NCBI GenBank assembly: GCA_036488815.1
Contig: DASXGX010000147.1
Span: 61,480 to 125,479 of the forward strand
Reading direction: 5' to 3'
Length of the DNA stretch: 64,000 nt
DNA from: Roseiarcus sp036488815
Lineage (GTDB): Bacteria; Pseudomonadota; Alphaproteobacteria; Rhizobiales; Beijerinckiaceae
Both the position numbers and the translations under genes were made by a program. Shown piece after piece: positions 1-8,180 of the stretch. The notes below the pieces were generated by a model. That model was not told where the DNA came from, searched no databases, and saw only the letters and a program-made list of their open reading frames with translations. Every line of letters begins with the position of its first letter. The first letter of the stretch is position 1.

Positions 1-234
1 CGCGGCATGGGCCTCGCGCTCGCCGTCGAGTTCGTCAAGGACAAGCAGACAAAGGCGCCCGATGCGGAATTCGCGCAGCAGTTCGTTCGGGAATTGCTGC
101 AGGCTGGCCTGTCCGCCATGGCGCCGATCGGTCGCTTCGGCAACGTCCTTCGCATCGCGCCGCCTTTGACGATCTCCGACGAACTCGCCGACGAAGGCCT
201 CGACATCATGGAACGCGTTCTTCAGCGGCACTAG
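1..234 (+). CDS. Class III aminotransferase, C-terminal end (partial)
   Basis: The frame is open from the first base of the window and ends with TAG at 232-234, so only the last 77 codons of a longer gene are visible. The piece reads like the C-terminal small domain of class III (omega) PLP-dependent aminotransferases: a GLALAVEFV strand, then a helix, then the LRIAPPLTISDELADEGLD stretch seen near the end of GABA and acetylornithine transaminases. The PLP lysine and cofactor site lie outside the window. It is followed after 85 bases by an ABC ATPase on the same strand and then by another aminotransferase of the same class, so it probably belongs to one transcription unit with them. The substrate cannot be read from this fragment. 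Confidence 0.85.
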   Translation, partial: RGMGLALAVEFVKDKQTKAPDAEFAQQFVRELLQAGLSAMAPIGRFGNVLRIAPPLTISDELADEGLDIMERVLQRH

Positions 235-319
235 ATCGCTGAGGCATCTGGACCGTGCGGCGAATCTATCAGCTCGCCTCACGGTCGACGGCGGTGACGC
301 AAGCGCTGGAGGAGCAGAT

Positions 320-1387
320 ATGAGTTCTCTACAAATCGATGGTGTGAAGAAGTCCTTCGGCAACGTCACCGTCCTTCACAAGGTCTCGCTCGACATTGCC
401 GACGGCGAATTCGTTGTCCTTGTCGGTCCGTCGGGCTGCGGGAAGTCAACGCTGTTGCGAATGATAGCCGGGCTGGAGGACTTGAGCGAAGGTCAGATAC
501 GAATCGCCGACCGGGTGATCAACGACCTTCCGCCGAAAAGCCGGAACATCGCGATGGTGTTCCAAAACTATGCGCTCTATCCGCATAAGACGGTCAGGGA
601 AAACATGGAGTTTTCCCTGAAAATCAAGAAGACGCCAGCCAACGAAATCAAGGTTCGGGTCGCTCGCGCCGCCGAGATTCTGGGACTGGACGAGTTGCTG
701 GAGCGAACGCCGAAGCAACTGTCGGGAGGGCAACGTCAGCGCGTTGCGATGGGCCGGGCCATCGTCCGAGACCCCGCCGTCTTCCTGTTTGACGAACCCT
801 TGTCGAACCTCGACGCGCAGTTGCGGGTGGCGATGCGCACGGAAATCAAGGAGCTGCATCAGCGGCTTCGAACGACGACCGTTTACGTGACGCATGATCA
901 GATCGAGGCCATGACGATGGCGGATCGAATCGTGGTCATGCGGCAAGGCGTGATCGAACAGGTCGGCTCGCCGCTCGAGCTCTATGATTGCCCTCAGAAC
1001 CTCTTTGTCGCGTCCTTTATCGGCTCGCCCGGGATGAACTTCATCAAGGGCAAAGTCGACGAGGATGACGCGTCCGTCTTCATCGCAAAGGACGGCACTC
1101 GACTGCCTCTTTCTCCTTCCCCGAGAAGCGCCAGCGGGTCACCAGCAGTTTATAGCGTTCGGCCGGAGCACCTCGCCTTTGATCCGAACGGAGACCTGTC
1201 GCTCGAGGTCACAGTGGTGGAGCCCACGGGCTCCGAGACGCAGATCTTTGGAAGGCTTGCCGGGCAGAACGTCATCTGCGCAACCCGGGAGCGATTGACC
1301 GTCAAGGCTGGATCGATCCTGCCGATCGCCATCTTGCCCAAGAATGCTCATCTTTTCGATGAGGGGACCGGTCAGCGACTGAACTAG
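320..1387 (+). CDS. ABC transporter ATP-binding protein, MalK/UgpC type
   Basis: A 355-residue cytoplasmic ATPase of the carbohydrate/polyol importer type (MalK, UgpC, SmoK). Walker A GPSGCGKST is at residues 36-44, followed by the Q-loop in FQNYALYPH, signature LSGGQRQRVAMGRAIVRDP, Walker B FLFDEPLSNLDA, and the H-loop in VTHDQIEAM. The C-terminal third is a TOBE/OB regulatory domain (SVRPEHLAF). Start at ATG 320 is supported by GGAGGAG at 309-315. No permease or binding protein gene lies beside it inside the window; the partners are presumably upstream, before the partial aminotransferase. Flanking by two class III aminotransferases suggests import of an amine or amino acid derivative rather than a sugar, but the substrate is not determinable here. 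Confidence 0.93.
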   Translation: MSSLQIDGVKKSFGNVTVLHKVSLDIADGEFVVLVGPSGCGKSTLLRMIAGLEDLSEGQIRIADRVINDLPPKSRNIAMVFQNYALYPHKTVRENMEFSLKIKKTPANEIKVRVARAAEILGLDELLERTPKQLSGGQRQRVAMGRAIVRDPAVFLFDEPLSNLDAQLRVAMRTEIKELHQRLRTTTVYVTHDQIEAMTMADRIVVMRQGVIEQVGSPLELYDCPQNLFVASFIGSPGMNFIKGKVDEDDASVFIAKDGTRLPLSPSPRSASGSPAVYSVRPEHLAFDPNGDLSLEVTVVEPTGSETQIFGRLAGQNVICATRERLTVKAGSILPIAILPKNAHLFDEGTGQRLN

Positions 1388-1510
1388 AGTCCGAATTTTT
1401 ATTGCGAGACGCCACCAAAGCTACGCGCGAGAAGAATTTCCCTGGAAGCGCGGTCCAGCGCGTCTGCGCACCCAAGCAGATTTTCGTTCGATCCATTGAA
1501 GGTATGCGCT

Positions 1511-2896
1511 ATGAGTACACTCCGTGACGATCGCAAAGCCGCCGAGCGCGATACGCTCTACCATATTCACTCCCAAACCAGCCCTATACTTCTTGAGGCG
1601 CAAGGACCCACTGTGTTCACCCACGGAGAGGGGGCCCACGTTTTCGAGGAGGGTGGCAGAAGGCTCATCGACGCGATGGCCGGTTTGTGGTGCGCTTCGC
1701 TTGGTTTCGCGAACCAAAGGCTGGGAGACGCGGCGGCGAACCAGTATCGCAAGATGGGCTTCTACCACACGTTCAATCAAAAGACGCCGGCGATAAGCAT
1801 CGATCTGGCGGAGCAGCTCGTCAGGATGTCGCCGTTCGAAGGCGGCCGGGCTTATTTTGCGACGTCCGGCTCCGAGGCGATCGAGACAATGGTGAAGCTC
1901 GCCTGGCTTTATCATGCTCAAAAAGGGAACCCCGCCCGAAGAAAGATCATTTCGCGCCAGCGGGCGTTCCATGGTTCGACAATCGTCGGAGCGTCGTTGA
2001 CGGGATTGCCGCGGCTCCACCGAGAGTTCGGGCTGCCTCTCCCAGGCTTCCTTCACACCTCCTGCCCCGACTTCTATCGTGACGGCCGCCAAGGCGAGAC
2101 GGAGGAACAGTTTGTCGCCAGGCTCGTTTCGGATCTGGAGACGATGATCGAGCGGGAAGGGCCGGAGACGATCGCCGCTTTCATCGCCGAGCCGATCAAC
2201 GCCGGCGGCGGAGTCGTCGTGCCGCCGACCGGCTATTTCCCTGCAATCCAGGCCGTGCTGCAGAAGTATGGAATTCTCTGCCTCGACGACGAGATTGTCT
2301 GTGGTTTCGGCCGGACCGGCAACATGTTCGGTCTGGAAACTGTTGGAATGAAACCGGACATGATGGCTTTGGCGAAAGGCGTCACGTCGTCCTATTTTCC
2401 TCTGTCGGCTGTGATCGTCTCGCGCGAAATCTATGAAAGCCTGCGTGAATTCAATCGCGACGGTAGCGTCTTTGGCCACGGATTCACCAATTCCGGACAC
2501 CCAGTCGGCGCCGCCGTCGCGCTTGAGACATTGGCGATCTACGCGGAAATGAATGTCGTGCGGCATGTCAGGGAGCGCGGCAAGCGCCTTAAAGATCGAT
2601 TGAAGGCGATCGGCGAAAGGTCGCCGATCGTCGGCCAGGTTCGGGGCGAGGGCCTAATGCTCGCGGTTGAAATGGTCGCGAACAAAGCGACTCGTCAGCG
2701 ATTCGATCCGAAACTGAGAGTGGGAGCTGAGTTCGACCGAAGGGCCCAGAGCAACGGACTTATCATCCGTCCAATCGACGACACCATCGCCTTATGCCCG
2801 CCTTATATCATTAGTGACGCGGACATTGACGAGATAGCGCAGCTTTTCGATAAGACGCTGCGAGAAGTGGAGGGCTATGTTTGCGCTGGGCGCTAG
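1511..2896 (+). CDS. Class III aminotransferase (omega-amino acid/amine transaminase)
   Basis: A 461-residue PLP enzyme of the omega-transaminase group (beta-alanine/putrescine:pyruvate type). Visible hallmarks are the glycine-rich DAMAGLWCASLGF near residue 60, SGSEAIETMVKLA binding the cofactor phosphate, RAFHGST, the acidic LDDEIVCGFGRTG that contacts the pyridine nitrogen, and ALAKGVTSSYFP, which carries the Schiff-base lysine. Start is taken as ATG 1511, with GAAGG at 1498-1502 eight bases upstream; a TTG at 1496 is in frame but would overlap that ribosome site. It would move an amino group from an omega-amino acid or diamine to pyruvate or another keto acid. The ureohydrolase and polyamine importer downstream make putrescine, GABA or beta-alanine reasonable substrates, by context only. 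Confidence 0.93.
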   Translation: MSTLRDDRKAAERDTLYHIHSQTSPILLEAQGPTVFTHGEGAHVFEEGGRRLIDAMAGLWCASLGFANQRLGDAAANQYRKMGFYHTFNQKTPAISIDLAEQLVRMSPFEGGRAYFATSGSEAIETMVKLAWLYHAQKGNPARRKIISRQRAFHGSTIVGASLTGLPRLHREFGLPLPGFLHTSCPDFYRDGRQGETEEQFVARLVSDLETMIEREGPETIAAFIAEPINAGGGVVVPPTGYFPAIQAVLQKYGILCLDDEIVCGFGRTGNMFGLETVGMKPDMMALAKGVTSSYFPLSAVIVSREIYESLREFNRDGSVFGHGFTNSGHPVGAAVALETLAIYAEMNVVRHVRERGKRLKDRLKAIGERSPIVGQVRGEGLMLAVEMVANKATRQRFDPKLRVGAEFDRRAQSNGLIIRPIDDTIALCPPYIISDADIDEIAQLFDKTLREVEGYVCAGR

Positions 2897-3146
2897 GCCT
2901 ATGTTCGTCTCCTGAAGAGGAGCCGGCCCGTTCCGCGGCATGTCGCAATCGAGGGTTGCGCCGGGTTGAGGCGCTGAGCCTCAGACAGGGAAGACCGGGC
3001 CTGACGAACGATATCATCATGGTCCGCTTCCAATAGCGCCAGGCGTTTGCCGTCATCCCCATAGTTTCTCGGCCGCCGAGGTTGCAAGCGAATGTAGTCC
3101 ATGCAAAACGTCGGTCGTACCCGTGACGTACTGAACAGGAGCGGAG

Positions 3147-3365
3147 ATGGCTAAGGCCGTTGCCCGGAGTAAGAAGGCGCCAGTAAGGCGACCGTGGTCG
3201 AAAGACGATGTCCGCCTTCTCAAGGGTATGGCTCGCAGGGAGCCTGCCGCAAAGATAGCGAAAGCTCTCAAGCGGACAGAGGGAGCAACGCGTCAAAAGG
3301 CGAAGGTCGTCGGCATCTCGCTAAGCATGACGCGCAAGAAGCGAGCCGCCCCGAACAAGCGCTGA
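3147..3365 (+). CDS. Small basic protein with SANT/Myb-like helix-turn-helix
   Basis: A 72-residue, very basic protein. The core WSKDDVRLLKGMARREPAAK followed by IAKALKRTEGATRQKAK resembles a Myb/SANT-like tri-helix: tryptophan at the start, a helix with acidic pair, then a recognition-type helix ending in basic residues. Both ends are lysine/arginine-rich. ATG 3147 is preceded by AGGAG around 3136, so expression is plausible. It lies 112 bases upstream of an HU gene on the same strand, which fits a nucleoid or DNA-binding role. No regulator family can be assigned and no target is visible. Confidence 0.7.
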   Translation: MAKAVARSKKAPVRRPWSKDDVRLLKGMARREPAAKIAKALKRTEGATRQKAKVVGISLSMTRKKRAAPNKR

Positions 3366-3477
3366 GATGGCGCGCGAACCGATTCGCGCCTGATCAGTTT
3401 CCAGTGTCACGTCACGCCAACTGCTCGGGGACGAAGTGCGCGCAGCTCTTCGCCCCGGCCACTGAAGGACCTATCCA

Positions 3478-3747
3478 TTGAATACGACAGAACTTGTGGA
3501 CGCCATCGCCGAAGCCAATGACATTTCCAAGGCCAAGGCGAAGGAAGTCGTCAATTCGATCTTTGCGTCGATCATCGAAGCCGCCAAGCGTGGCGAGGAA
3601 GTGGCCATCAATGGATTCGGCCGCTTCTCGGTCAAAGAGCGCGCGGCTCGCGAAGGACGCAACCCCGCAACCGGCGCGCCGCTGAAGATTCCCGCGTCGA
3701 AGTCGCTCGGCTTCAAGATGTCAAAAGCCGTCGGCGACGCGCTGTAA
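3478..3747 (+). CDS. HU family nucleoid DNA-binding protein
   Basis: An 89-residue HU/IHF-fold histone-like protein that bends DNA as a dimer. The N-terminal helices (TELVDAIAEANDISKAKAKE) and the signature EVAINGFGRFSVKERAAREG followed by RNPATGAPLKIPASK, with the Asn-Pro tip of the beta-arm, are all present, and length is normal (about 90). The start is TTG at 3478, supported by GAAGGA at 3464-3469 eight bases upstream; there is no in-frame ATG that keeps the first helix. The C-terminal end (LGFKMSKAVGDAL) differs slightly from the usual PKFKPGKALKD. This is probably an accessory HU paralogue. Confidence 0.95.
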   Translation: MNTTELVDAIAEANDISKAKAKEVVNSIFASIIEAAKRGEEVAINGFGRFSVKERAAREGRNPATGAPLKIPASKSLGFKMSKAVGDAL

Positions 3748-3763
3748 GTGGCGACGACGGCTT
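3725..3763 (+). terminator. Hairpin over the end of the HU gene
   Basis: A perfect 9-bp inverted repeat, AAGCCGTCG at 3725-3733 and CGACGGCTT at 3755-3763, encloses the HU stop codon. No T-run follows, so it is at best a weak or Rho-assisted terminator or an mRNA 3'-end stabiliser. Confidence 0.3.
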
Positions 3764-4156
3764 GGGATGCCGGATACCGGCGCTTCGCGAGCCGTCTGCT
3801 TGTCTGGGCTGCTTTAGGACGGGTGTTGGCGTAGAGCCGCTCTACCGGCATCGGCAGAACCAATCGATGACGTCGCCCGCGCGCCGTTATCGTCCGATTG
3901 GCGCATAGCCCGGCTTGTCGGCGAATCGGTCAAGGCTGCCGTTGATCGCGATGCTGTGGGATTGCGCCCGTCAACCGGCACGGCTTGGAGGCGATCGAGA
4001 TGCAGCCGAGCCTGAAGGGCTTCGTACCGGCGTGCGTGCTCGACCATCAGGAAATGATGATCAACGACGCTGGCGGCCAGGAAGGGGTCGAGCGCCAGCG
4101 TGAAGGACGGCGTACTGGGGCGAGGCTGCCGTCCTATTCGTATTCGACGATCCGTC
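3748..4156. other. 409-bp stretch without a supported gene
   Basis: Lies between the HU gene and the 3' end of the ureohydrolase gene (convergent). Short open frames occur on both strands but none has a ribosome site or a recognisable domain. The minus strand has one stretch of protein-like composition (around 3990-4090, including VVDHHFLMVEHARRY), which could be the remnant of an older gene, but I cannot name a family. Confidence 0.5.
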
Positions 4157-5227
4157 TCAGCCTCGGGTGCGAGCGGAACGATCGGCTGTCCCTGCGTCAT
4201 CCGTGGCAAGGCAGAGGATCTCGAAGAGGACTTGGGCAGCGAGCTGGGCGGTGTTGCTGGTGGCGTCATATTGAGGCGCCACCTCGACAACGTCTCCGCC
4301 GACCACCTGCAGGCCCCTGACGCCACGGAGGATCTCAAGCACTTCGCGCGGAGTGAGCCCCCCGACCTCCGGCGTTCCAGTGCCGGGGGCGAAGCCCGGA
4401 TCGACGCTATCGACGTCGAACGAGATGTAAGTCGGTCCATCTCCGAGTACGGCTTTGGCGCGCTCGATGACGGCCACGACGCCACCCTTCGCGACGTCTT
4501 CGGCGTGGATCACTGTCATTCCGCTCTCGTAGGAAAACTCCCACAGATATTCTGCGCCGCCGCGAATGCCGATTTGGATGACGCGTTCGGGATCGAGCGC
4601 GCCGTCGAGCACCGCTTTGCGAAACGGACCGCCGTGATGGAACTTGGAACCCTCGTAGGGGCCGCTGGTGTCGCAGTGGGCGTCGATGTGGAGCATTCCG
4701 ACCGGCCGCTTCTCGCCGACGGCCTTGAGGATGGACCCGGTAATCGAGTGATCGCCGCCGACCGAAATTGGGATCACGCCGGCTCCCACGACCTTCCGGT
4801 AAAAGGCCTCGATGTCGGCATGGCACGCTTCAAGGTTGAAGCGACTCTGCATCGGGACGTCGCCGACGTCGGCGATTTTGGCGTCCGCAAACGGCGCCCG
4901 CCGCAGCACGTGTTCATAAGGCCCGATCCTCTCGATGGCTCGGACCGCGCGCGGCCCAAGGCGAGCGCCGGCCCGATTGGTCACGCCCAGGTCCATGGGA
5001 ACCCCAATCAGCGCAACGCCGAGGCCGCCGAAATCTGCCAGGTTCGGCGCATCGGGCCGGTAGGGAGCAGACAGGAACGTCGCCGCATGGGCGAACGGCC
5101 AGGCGCGCCTGTCTCCGGCCGTGAATTGCATCTCGGCCACCCGCCGGAACTCGGGATCGAAGATATCCCCGCCGGATGCGTTGGCGTATTTGTCACGCAG
5201 CGCGTTGAGCTTCGCTAGATCGACCAT
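4157..5227 (-). CDS. Agmatinase / guanidino-acid ureohydrolase (arginase family)
   Basis: A 356-residue ureohydrolase that would hydrolyse a guanidino compound (agmatine, 4-guanidinobutyrate or 3-guanidinopropionate) to urea and the free amine, using a binuclear Mn site. All metal ligands are present: GGDHS (His160), IDAHCD (Asp182, His184, Asp186) and SFDVDSVDP (Asp271, Asp273). The extended N-terminus (about 60 residues before FGGLGVALIG) is typical of the guanidinobutyrase/guanidinopropionase branch and longer than E. coli SpeB. The start is ATG at 5225-5227 with GAGG nine bases upstream. The open frame continues far upstream, but that part is antisense to the LysR gene. It is divergent from that LysR gene and near a polyamine-type importer, fitting substrate-induced catabolism. 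The exact guanidino substrate is undecided. Confidence 0.92.
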   Translation of the reverse strand: MVDLAKLNALRDKYANASGGDIFDPEFRRVAEMQFTAGDRRAWPFAHAATFLSAPYRPDAPNLADFGGLGVALIGVPMDLGVTNRAGARLGPRAVRAIERIGPYEHVLRRAPFADAKIADVGDVPMQSRFNLEACHADIEAFYRKVVGAGVIPISVGGDHSITGSILKAVGEKRPVGMLHIDAHCDTSGPYEGSKFHHGGPFRKAVLDGALDPERVIQIGIRGGAEYLWEFSYESGMTVIHAEDVAKGGVVAVIERAKAVLGDGPTYISFDVDSVDPGFAPGTGTPEVGGLTPREVLEILRGVRGLQVVGGDVVEVAPQYDATSNTAQLAAQVLFEILCLATDDAGTADRSARTRG

Positions 5228-5590
5228 GTCTTTAGACCTCGTGGAGATGAGGCAGCATAGCCGAGCGCGGCGGCTTTGGGTTCGCGAAAGTCCGAACCGA
5301 AGCGTTGCAACTTGCCGACATACAGCAGATTTGGTCGCGGCAGCAAAAGCGGCGCCGAAGCCCTGGAGCTCCCGCGGCGTTGAAGGTCGCGATCCCGGCA
5401 TGGGGCCACACGCATGCGACCGTTGACCACGAAAACGCGCTGCGAGACACTGCTTCGGCGTCCGCGCCGGCGTCGCCGCTCCAACGTTGCCGCCGGTATC
5501 GGGAGCGCTGGTTTGATTGGCGGCGGCGTCTTCGCAGATCGGCAAAAGGGGAGACGGATGGCTGCGGGGCAAGGGGCTGGAGGTCGACAA
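5228..5590. promoter_or_regulatory. Divergent regulatory region, ureohydrolase / LysR gene
   Basis: A 363-bp intergenic region between divergent genes, the usual layout for a LysR-controlled target. It contains an interrupted palindrome at 5279-5298 (listed separately) and an 8-bp palindrome GTTGCAAC near 5303-5310. The LysR gene itself starts at a GTG with a strong GGAGG at 5579-5583. No gene is supported inside the region. Confidence 0.55.
5279..5298. promoter_or_regulatory. Candidate LysR-type operator
   Basis: GGTTCG-N8-CGAACC, a perfect 6-bp dyad, sits about 52 bases upstream of the ureohydrolase start and faces the divergent LysR gene. It does not contain a clean T-N11-A core, so assignment to the LysR protein rests on position and symmetry only. 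Confidence 0.3.
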
Positions 5591-6556
5591 GTGACCGGCG
5601 TGACGCGCCCCCGCATGTCGGTCGACGATGCCGATATCCGGCTTTTGCGCATGTTCATAAAGATCGTCGAAGCGGGCGGATTCACTGCCGCCCAGGGCGA
5701 GCTCAATCTGACGCTTTCGACGATTTCCGGGAAGATCTCCGCGCTCGAGGAACGTCTGGGCCTCGTCCTTTGCAAGCGGGGGCGGGCAGGCTTCTCGCTG
5801 ACCGAGGAGGGCCGTTCCGTCTATGAGGAAGCGAGCCGGCTCTTTACTTCGCTGGTTCGATTCAATGTAAAGGTCACCAGCCTGCGCACGCAACTCGGCG
5901 GGACGCTGTCGATTGGCATGCTCGACAATACGATTTCGGATCCGAGCTTCTGCTTCTCGCGCGTGATTGGACGATTGAATGAGGCCGCGCCTTCGGTCGG
6001 GCTCAACATCGTCACGAAGCCTCCCGGGGAGCTGCTCCGCGATGTCGTGAGCGGCCACATCCATGTGGCGATCGGCAGTTTCCCGCAAGCGACGCTTGGA
6101 TTGACATACCTCGACCTCTATACGGAGTTGCATCATTTTTATTGCGGCGACAGTCACCCCCTCTTCGAGATCGCCGACGACGATATCGATCTGAGTTCGA
6201 TTCACGGCCACAAGATCATTGCTCGAAGCTACTGGGCCGCTCGGGACATGAAGGTCTTTTCGGTGTCGACGCCCGACGCCACGGTGAGCGATATGGAGGC
6301 CGAGGCGCATCTGATCCTGTCCGGCGCCTACCTCGGCTATCTCCCGGAGCACTATGCCGAGCAGTTTGTGCGGGCCGGACGTTTGCGGCCGATCCGGCCC
6401 AGCGTCTTTTCATATACCGCGCAGTTCCAGGTCGCCTTCGACGAGAGCAAAAGAACGAGCCCTGTGGTCACGCTTTTGCTCGACATCATATTTGAGGAAC
6501 CCAATCAGGGCCGGATGACTCAGATCAGCAGGACCAGCCTGGAGCTGTTCGCCTAA
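5591..6556 (+). CDS. LysR family transcriptional regulator
   Basis: A 321-residue LTTR. The N-terminal winged helix-turn-helix spans roughly residues 12-70 (RLLRMFIKIVEAGGFTAAQ, then STISGKISALEERLG), followed by a linker helix and a periplasmic-binding-protein-like effector domain. The GTG at 5591 is chosen because GGAGG at 5579-5583 lies seven bases upstream and the length matches the family. An ATG at 5615 is a possible alternative. It is divergent from the ureohydrolase gene and probably controls it and itself, with a guanidino or amine effector. The stop overlaps the start of the next gene by one base (TAATG), so the two are co-translated. Confidence 0.92.
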   Translation: MTGVTRPRMSVDDADIRLLRMFIKIVEAGGFTAAQGELNLTLSTISGKISALEERLGLVLCKRGRAGFSLTEEGRSVYEEASRLFTSLVRFNVKVTSLRTQLGGTLSIGMLDNTISDPSFCFSRVIGRLNEAAPSVGLNIVTKPPGELLRDVVSGHIHVAIGSFPQATLGLTYLDLYTELHHFYCGDSHPLFEIADDDIDLSSIHGHKIIARSYWAARDMKVFSVSTPDATVSDMEAEAHLILSGAYLGYLPEHYAEQFVRAGRLRPIRPSVFSYTAQFQVAFDESKRTSPVVTLLLDIIFEEPNQGRMTQISRTSLELFA

Positions 6557-6882
6557 TGGCGCCGACCGCGCCGATGATCGGATTGAAAGGGGATGTCGTG
6601 GAGGATTTCGCCCAGATTGTTGGCGTCGCGGGCTCGGTGATGATCGTTTCCGCGTTCTTCTGCGATCAGCAGGGCTGGCTCGCTTCGCGAAGCCTTCCCT
6701 ACCTTGCTCTGAACCTCGTCGGATCGCTCAGCATTATCGCGTCGCTGTTCTACGCCTGGAATCTTCCGTCCGTCCTGATCGAGGGATTCTGGGCCGCTAT
6801 TACGGTCTATGGTCTTGTCCGGCGGCTGCGGCCCGATCCCAGCCAATCCGGACGAGTTCACTTCGAAAAATCTCGAAGCTAA
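6556..6882 (+). CDS. Small membrane protein, CBU_0592-like
   Basis: A 108-residue integral membrane protein with three predicted hydrophobic segments: around residues 17-36 (AQIVGVAGSVMIVSAFF), 45-65 (LPYLALNLVGSLSIIASLFY) and 68-87 (NLPSVLIEGFWAAITVYGLV). The pattern, with an Asn-Leu-x-Gly in the second helix and a Pro-Ser-Val start to the third, resembles the CBU_0592 family of small membrane proteins of unknown function. The start codon overlaps the LysR stop by one base, so expression is coupled. The short basic C-terminal tail is cytoplasmic or disordered. Confidence 0.7.
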   Translation: MAPTAPMIGLKGDVVEDFAQIVGVAGSVMIVSAFFCDQQGWLASRSLPYLALNLVGSLSIIASLFYAWNLPSVLIEGFWAAITVYGLVRRLRPDPSQSGRVHFEKSRS

Positions 6883-6994
6883 CTTCGCCAAATCACATAT
6901 TTGCCGGCCCACCTTCCTCTGACATAAATGGTGCTAAGCTGACGCGGCCGCTCGAGCCGCCAGAGCCGAGACAGGCGAAATGGGAGGCTGAGAC

Positions 6995-8095
6995 ATGTCG
7001 AACGAAAGTGCGCCGAAGGCTTCGATCACCCGGCGAAGCGTCCTGGCCGCGGCGGCATTGGCGCCGGCCGCATCGATGCTCGGCTTTCCCAGGATCGCCC
7101 GCGCAGCGGACAAGACATTGAAAGTCGGGGTCTACGGCGGCTACTTCAAGGATTCGTTCGACAAGAACATCTTCCCGGAGTTCACGAAATCAACCGGGAT
7201 CGCGGTCGAGAGCATCGCGGAGCCGACCGGCGAAGCGTGGTTGATCGCGCTTCAACAGGCGGCGCGCGCCGGACAGGCGCCGGCCGACGTATCGATGATG
7301 GCCCAAGTTCCGATGCTAAAAGGGATGCAAGGGAACCTTTGGGCGCCGCTCGATCTCGCCAAGATCCCGAATTCCAAGAACGTGCTTCCCCGCATGATCA
7401 ATAAATCCCCCGACGGGCAAGTCAGCGGCATCGGAGCGGTTGCTTGGTATATCACGCTCTGTTCGAACACGAAGGTGTTCCCCGAAGCGCCGACGTCGTG
7501 GGCCGAACTCTGGGATCCCAAGCATAAGAACCAGCTCGGGCTGCTATCCCAGGTCACCAACTCCTTTCTGCTCGAAATCACCGCCAAAACCTTCTTTGGC
7601 GGCGTCGGTCTCCTCGACACGGACGAGGGAATCATGAAGGCGATAGGGAAACTCGCCGAACTGAAGCCCAACGTCCGGCTCTGGTACCGGGACGAGGGCC
7701 AGTTCGAGCAAGCCCTCAAGTCCGGTGAGATCCCAATGGGTCAATATTACCATGACGTGACCGGGCTGGCGGCGAAGGACGGCTTCCCAGTGCGCTCCAC
7801 CATGCCCAAGGAAGGCGGCGTTCAGGACTCCGGCAGTTGGGCGATCACCAAGGCGTCGAAGGCGGCCGACCTCGGGTACGTCTTCATCGACTACATGTCG
7901 CAACCATCGATCCAGGCCCTCTTGTCCCGCAAGGTTGGCACCTCGCCGACGGTCCCGCGGCAACTGACCGATCTGACGGACGCCGAGTTCAACGCCATCT
8001 CGTCGAGCATCGAGCCGATCACGCCACGGTACGACATCTATGCCGCAAAGCCGGAGTTCCTCGACCAGAAGTGGACCGAGATGGTTGCGGGATAA
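6995..8095 (+). CDS. ABC importer substrate-binding protein, polyamine type
   Basis: A 366-residue periplasmic binding protein of the spermidine/putrescine (PotD/PotF) or Fe3+-type extracellular solute-binding family. Residues 1-37 are a Tat-like export signal: Thr-Arg-Arg-Ser-Val-Leu, an alanine-rich hydrophobic core and an ARA-AD cleavage site. The mature part starts LKVGVYGGYFKDSF and contains the family segments NLWAPLDLAKIPN, SGIGAVAWYITLCSN and PTSWAELWDPKHK. A GGGAGG lies upstream of ATG 6995. A hairpin follows the gene and the ATPase and two permeases come next, the classic binding-protein-first operon. The ligand could be putrescine, spermidine or another cationic amine, matching the neighbouring ureohydrolase and aminotransferases. 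Confidence 0.9.
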   Translation: MSNESAPKASITRRSVLAAAALAPAASMLGFPRIARAADKTLKVGVYGGYFKDSFDKNIFPEFTKSTGIAVESIAEPTGEAWLIALQQAARAGQAPADVSMMAQVPMLKGMQGNLWAPLDLAKIPNSKNVLPRMINKSPDGQVSGIGAVAWYITLCSNTKVFPEAPTSWAELWDPKHKNQLGLLSQVTNSFLLEITAKTFFGGVGLLDTDEGIMKAIGKLAELKPNVRLWYRDEGQFEQALKSGEIPMGQYYHDVTGLAAKDGFPVRSTMPKEGGVQDSGSWAITKASKAADLGYVFIDYMSQPSIQALLSRKVGTSPTVPRQLTDLTDAEFNAISSSIEPITPRYDIYAAKPEFLDQKWTEMVAG

Positions 8096-8180
8096 TCCGG
8101 CTGAAGCGGTGATCGCTACGTCTCGTATGGTTTGCCCAGTTCAGACCGTTCGCGTCGAAGACGCCGGCATCGACGTTTTG

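Noticed and set aside
4100..5218. Plus-strand 372-codon frame opposite the ureohydrolase
   Set aside because: Shadow of the ureohydrolase gene, which carries the complete metal-binding motifs on the minus strand.
5228..6352. 375-codon N-terminal extension of the ureohydrolase open frame
   Set aside because: It is antisense to the LysR gene and lacks family similarity; ATG 5227 with a GAGG site gives the normal length.
6883..6994. Possible guanidine or other riboswitch before the binding-protein gene
   Set aside because: The 112-bp leader lacks the conserved segments of known guanidine or amino acid riboswitches; only a weak TTGCCG-N16-CATAAA promoter-like pair is visible.
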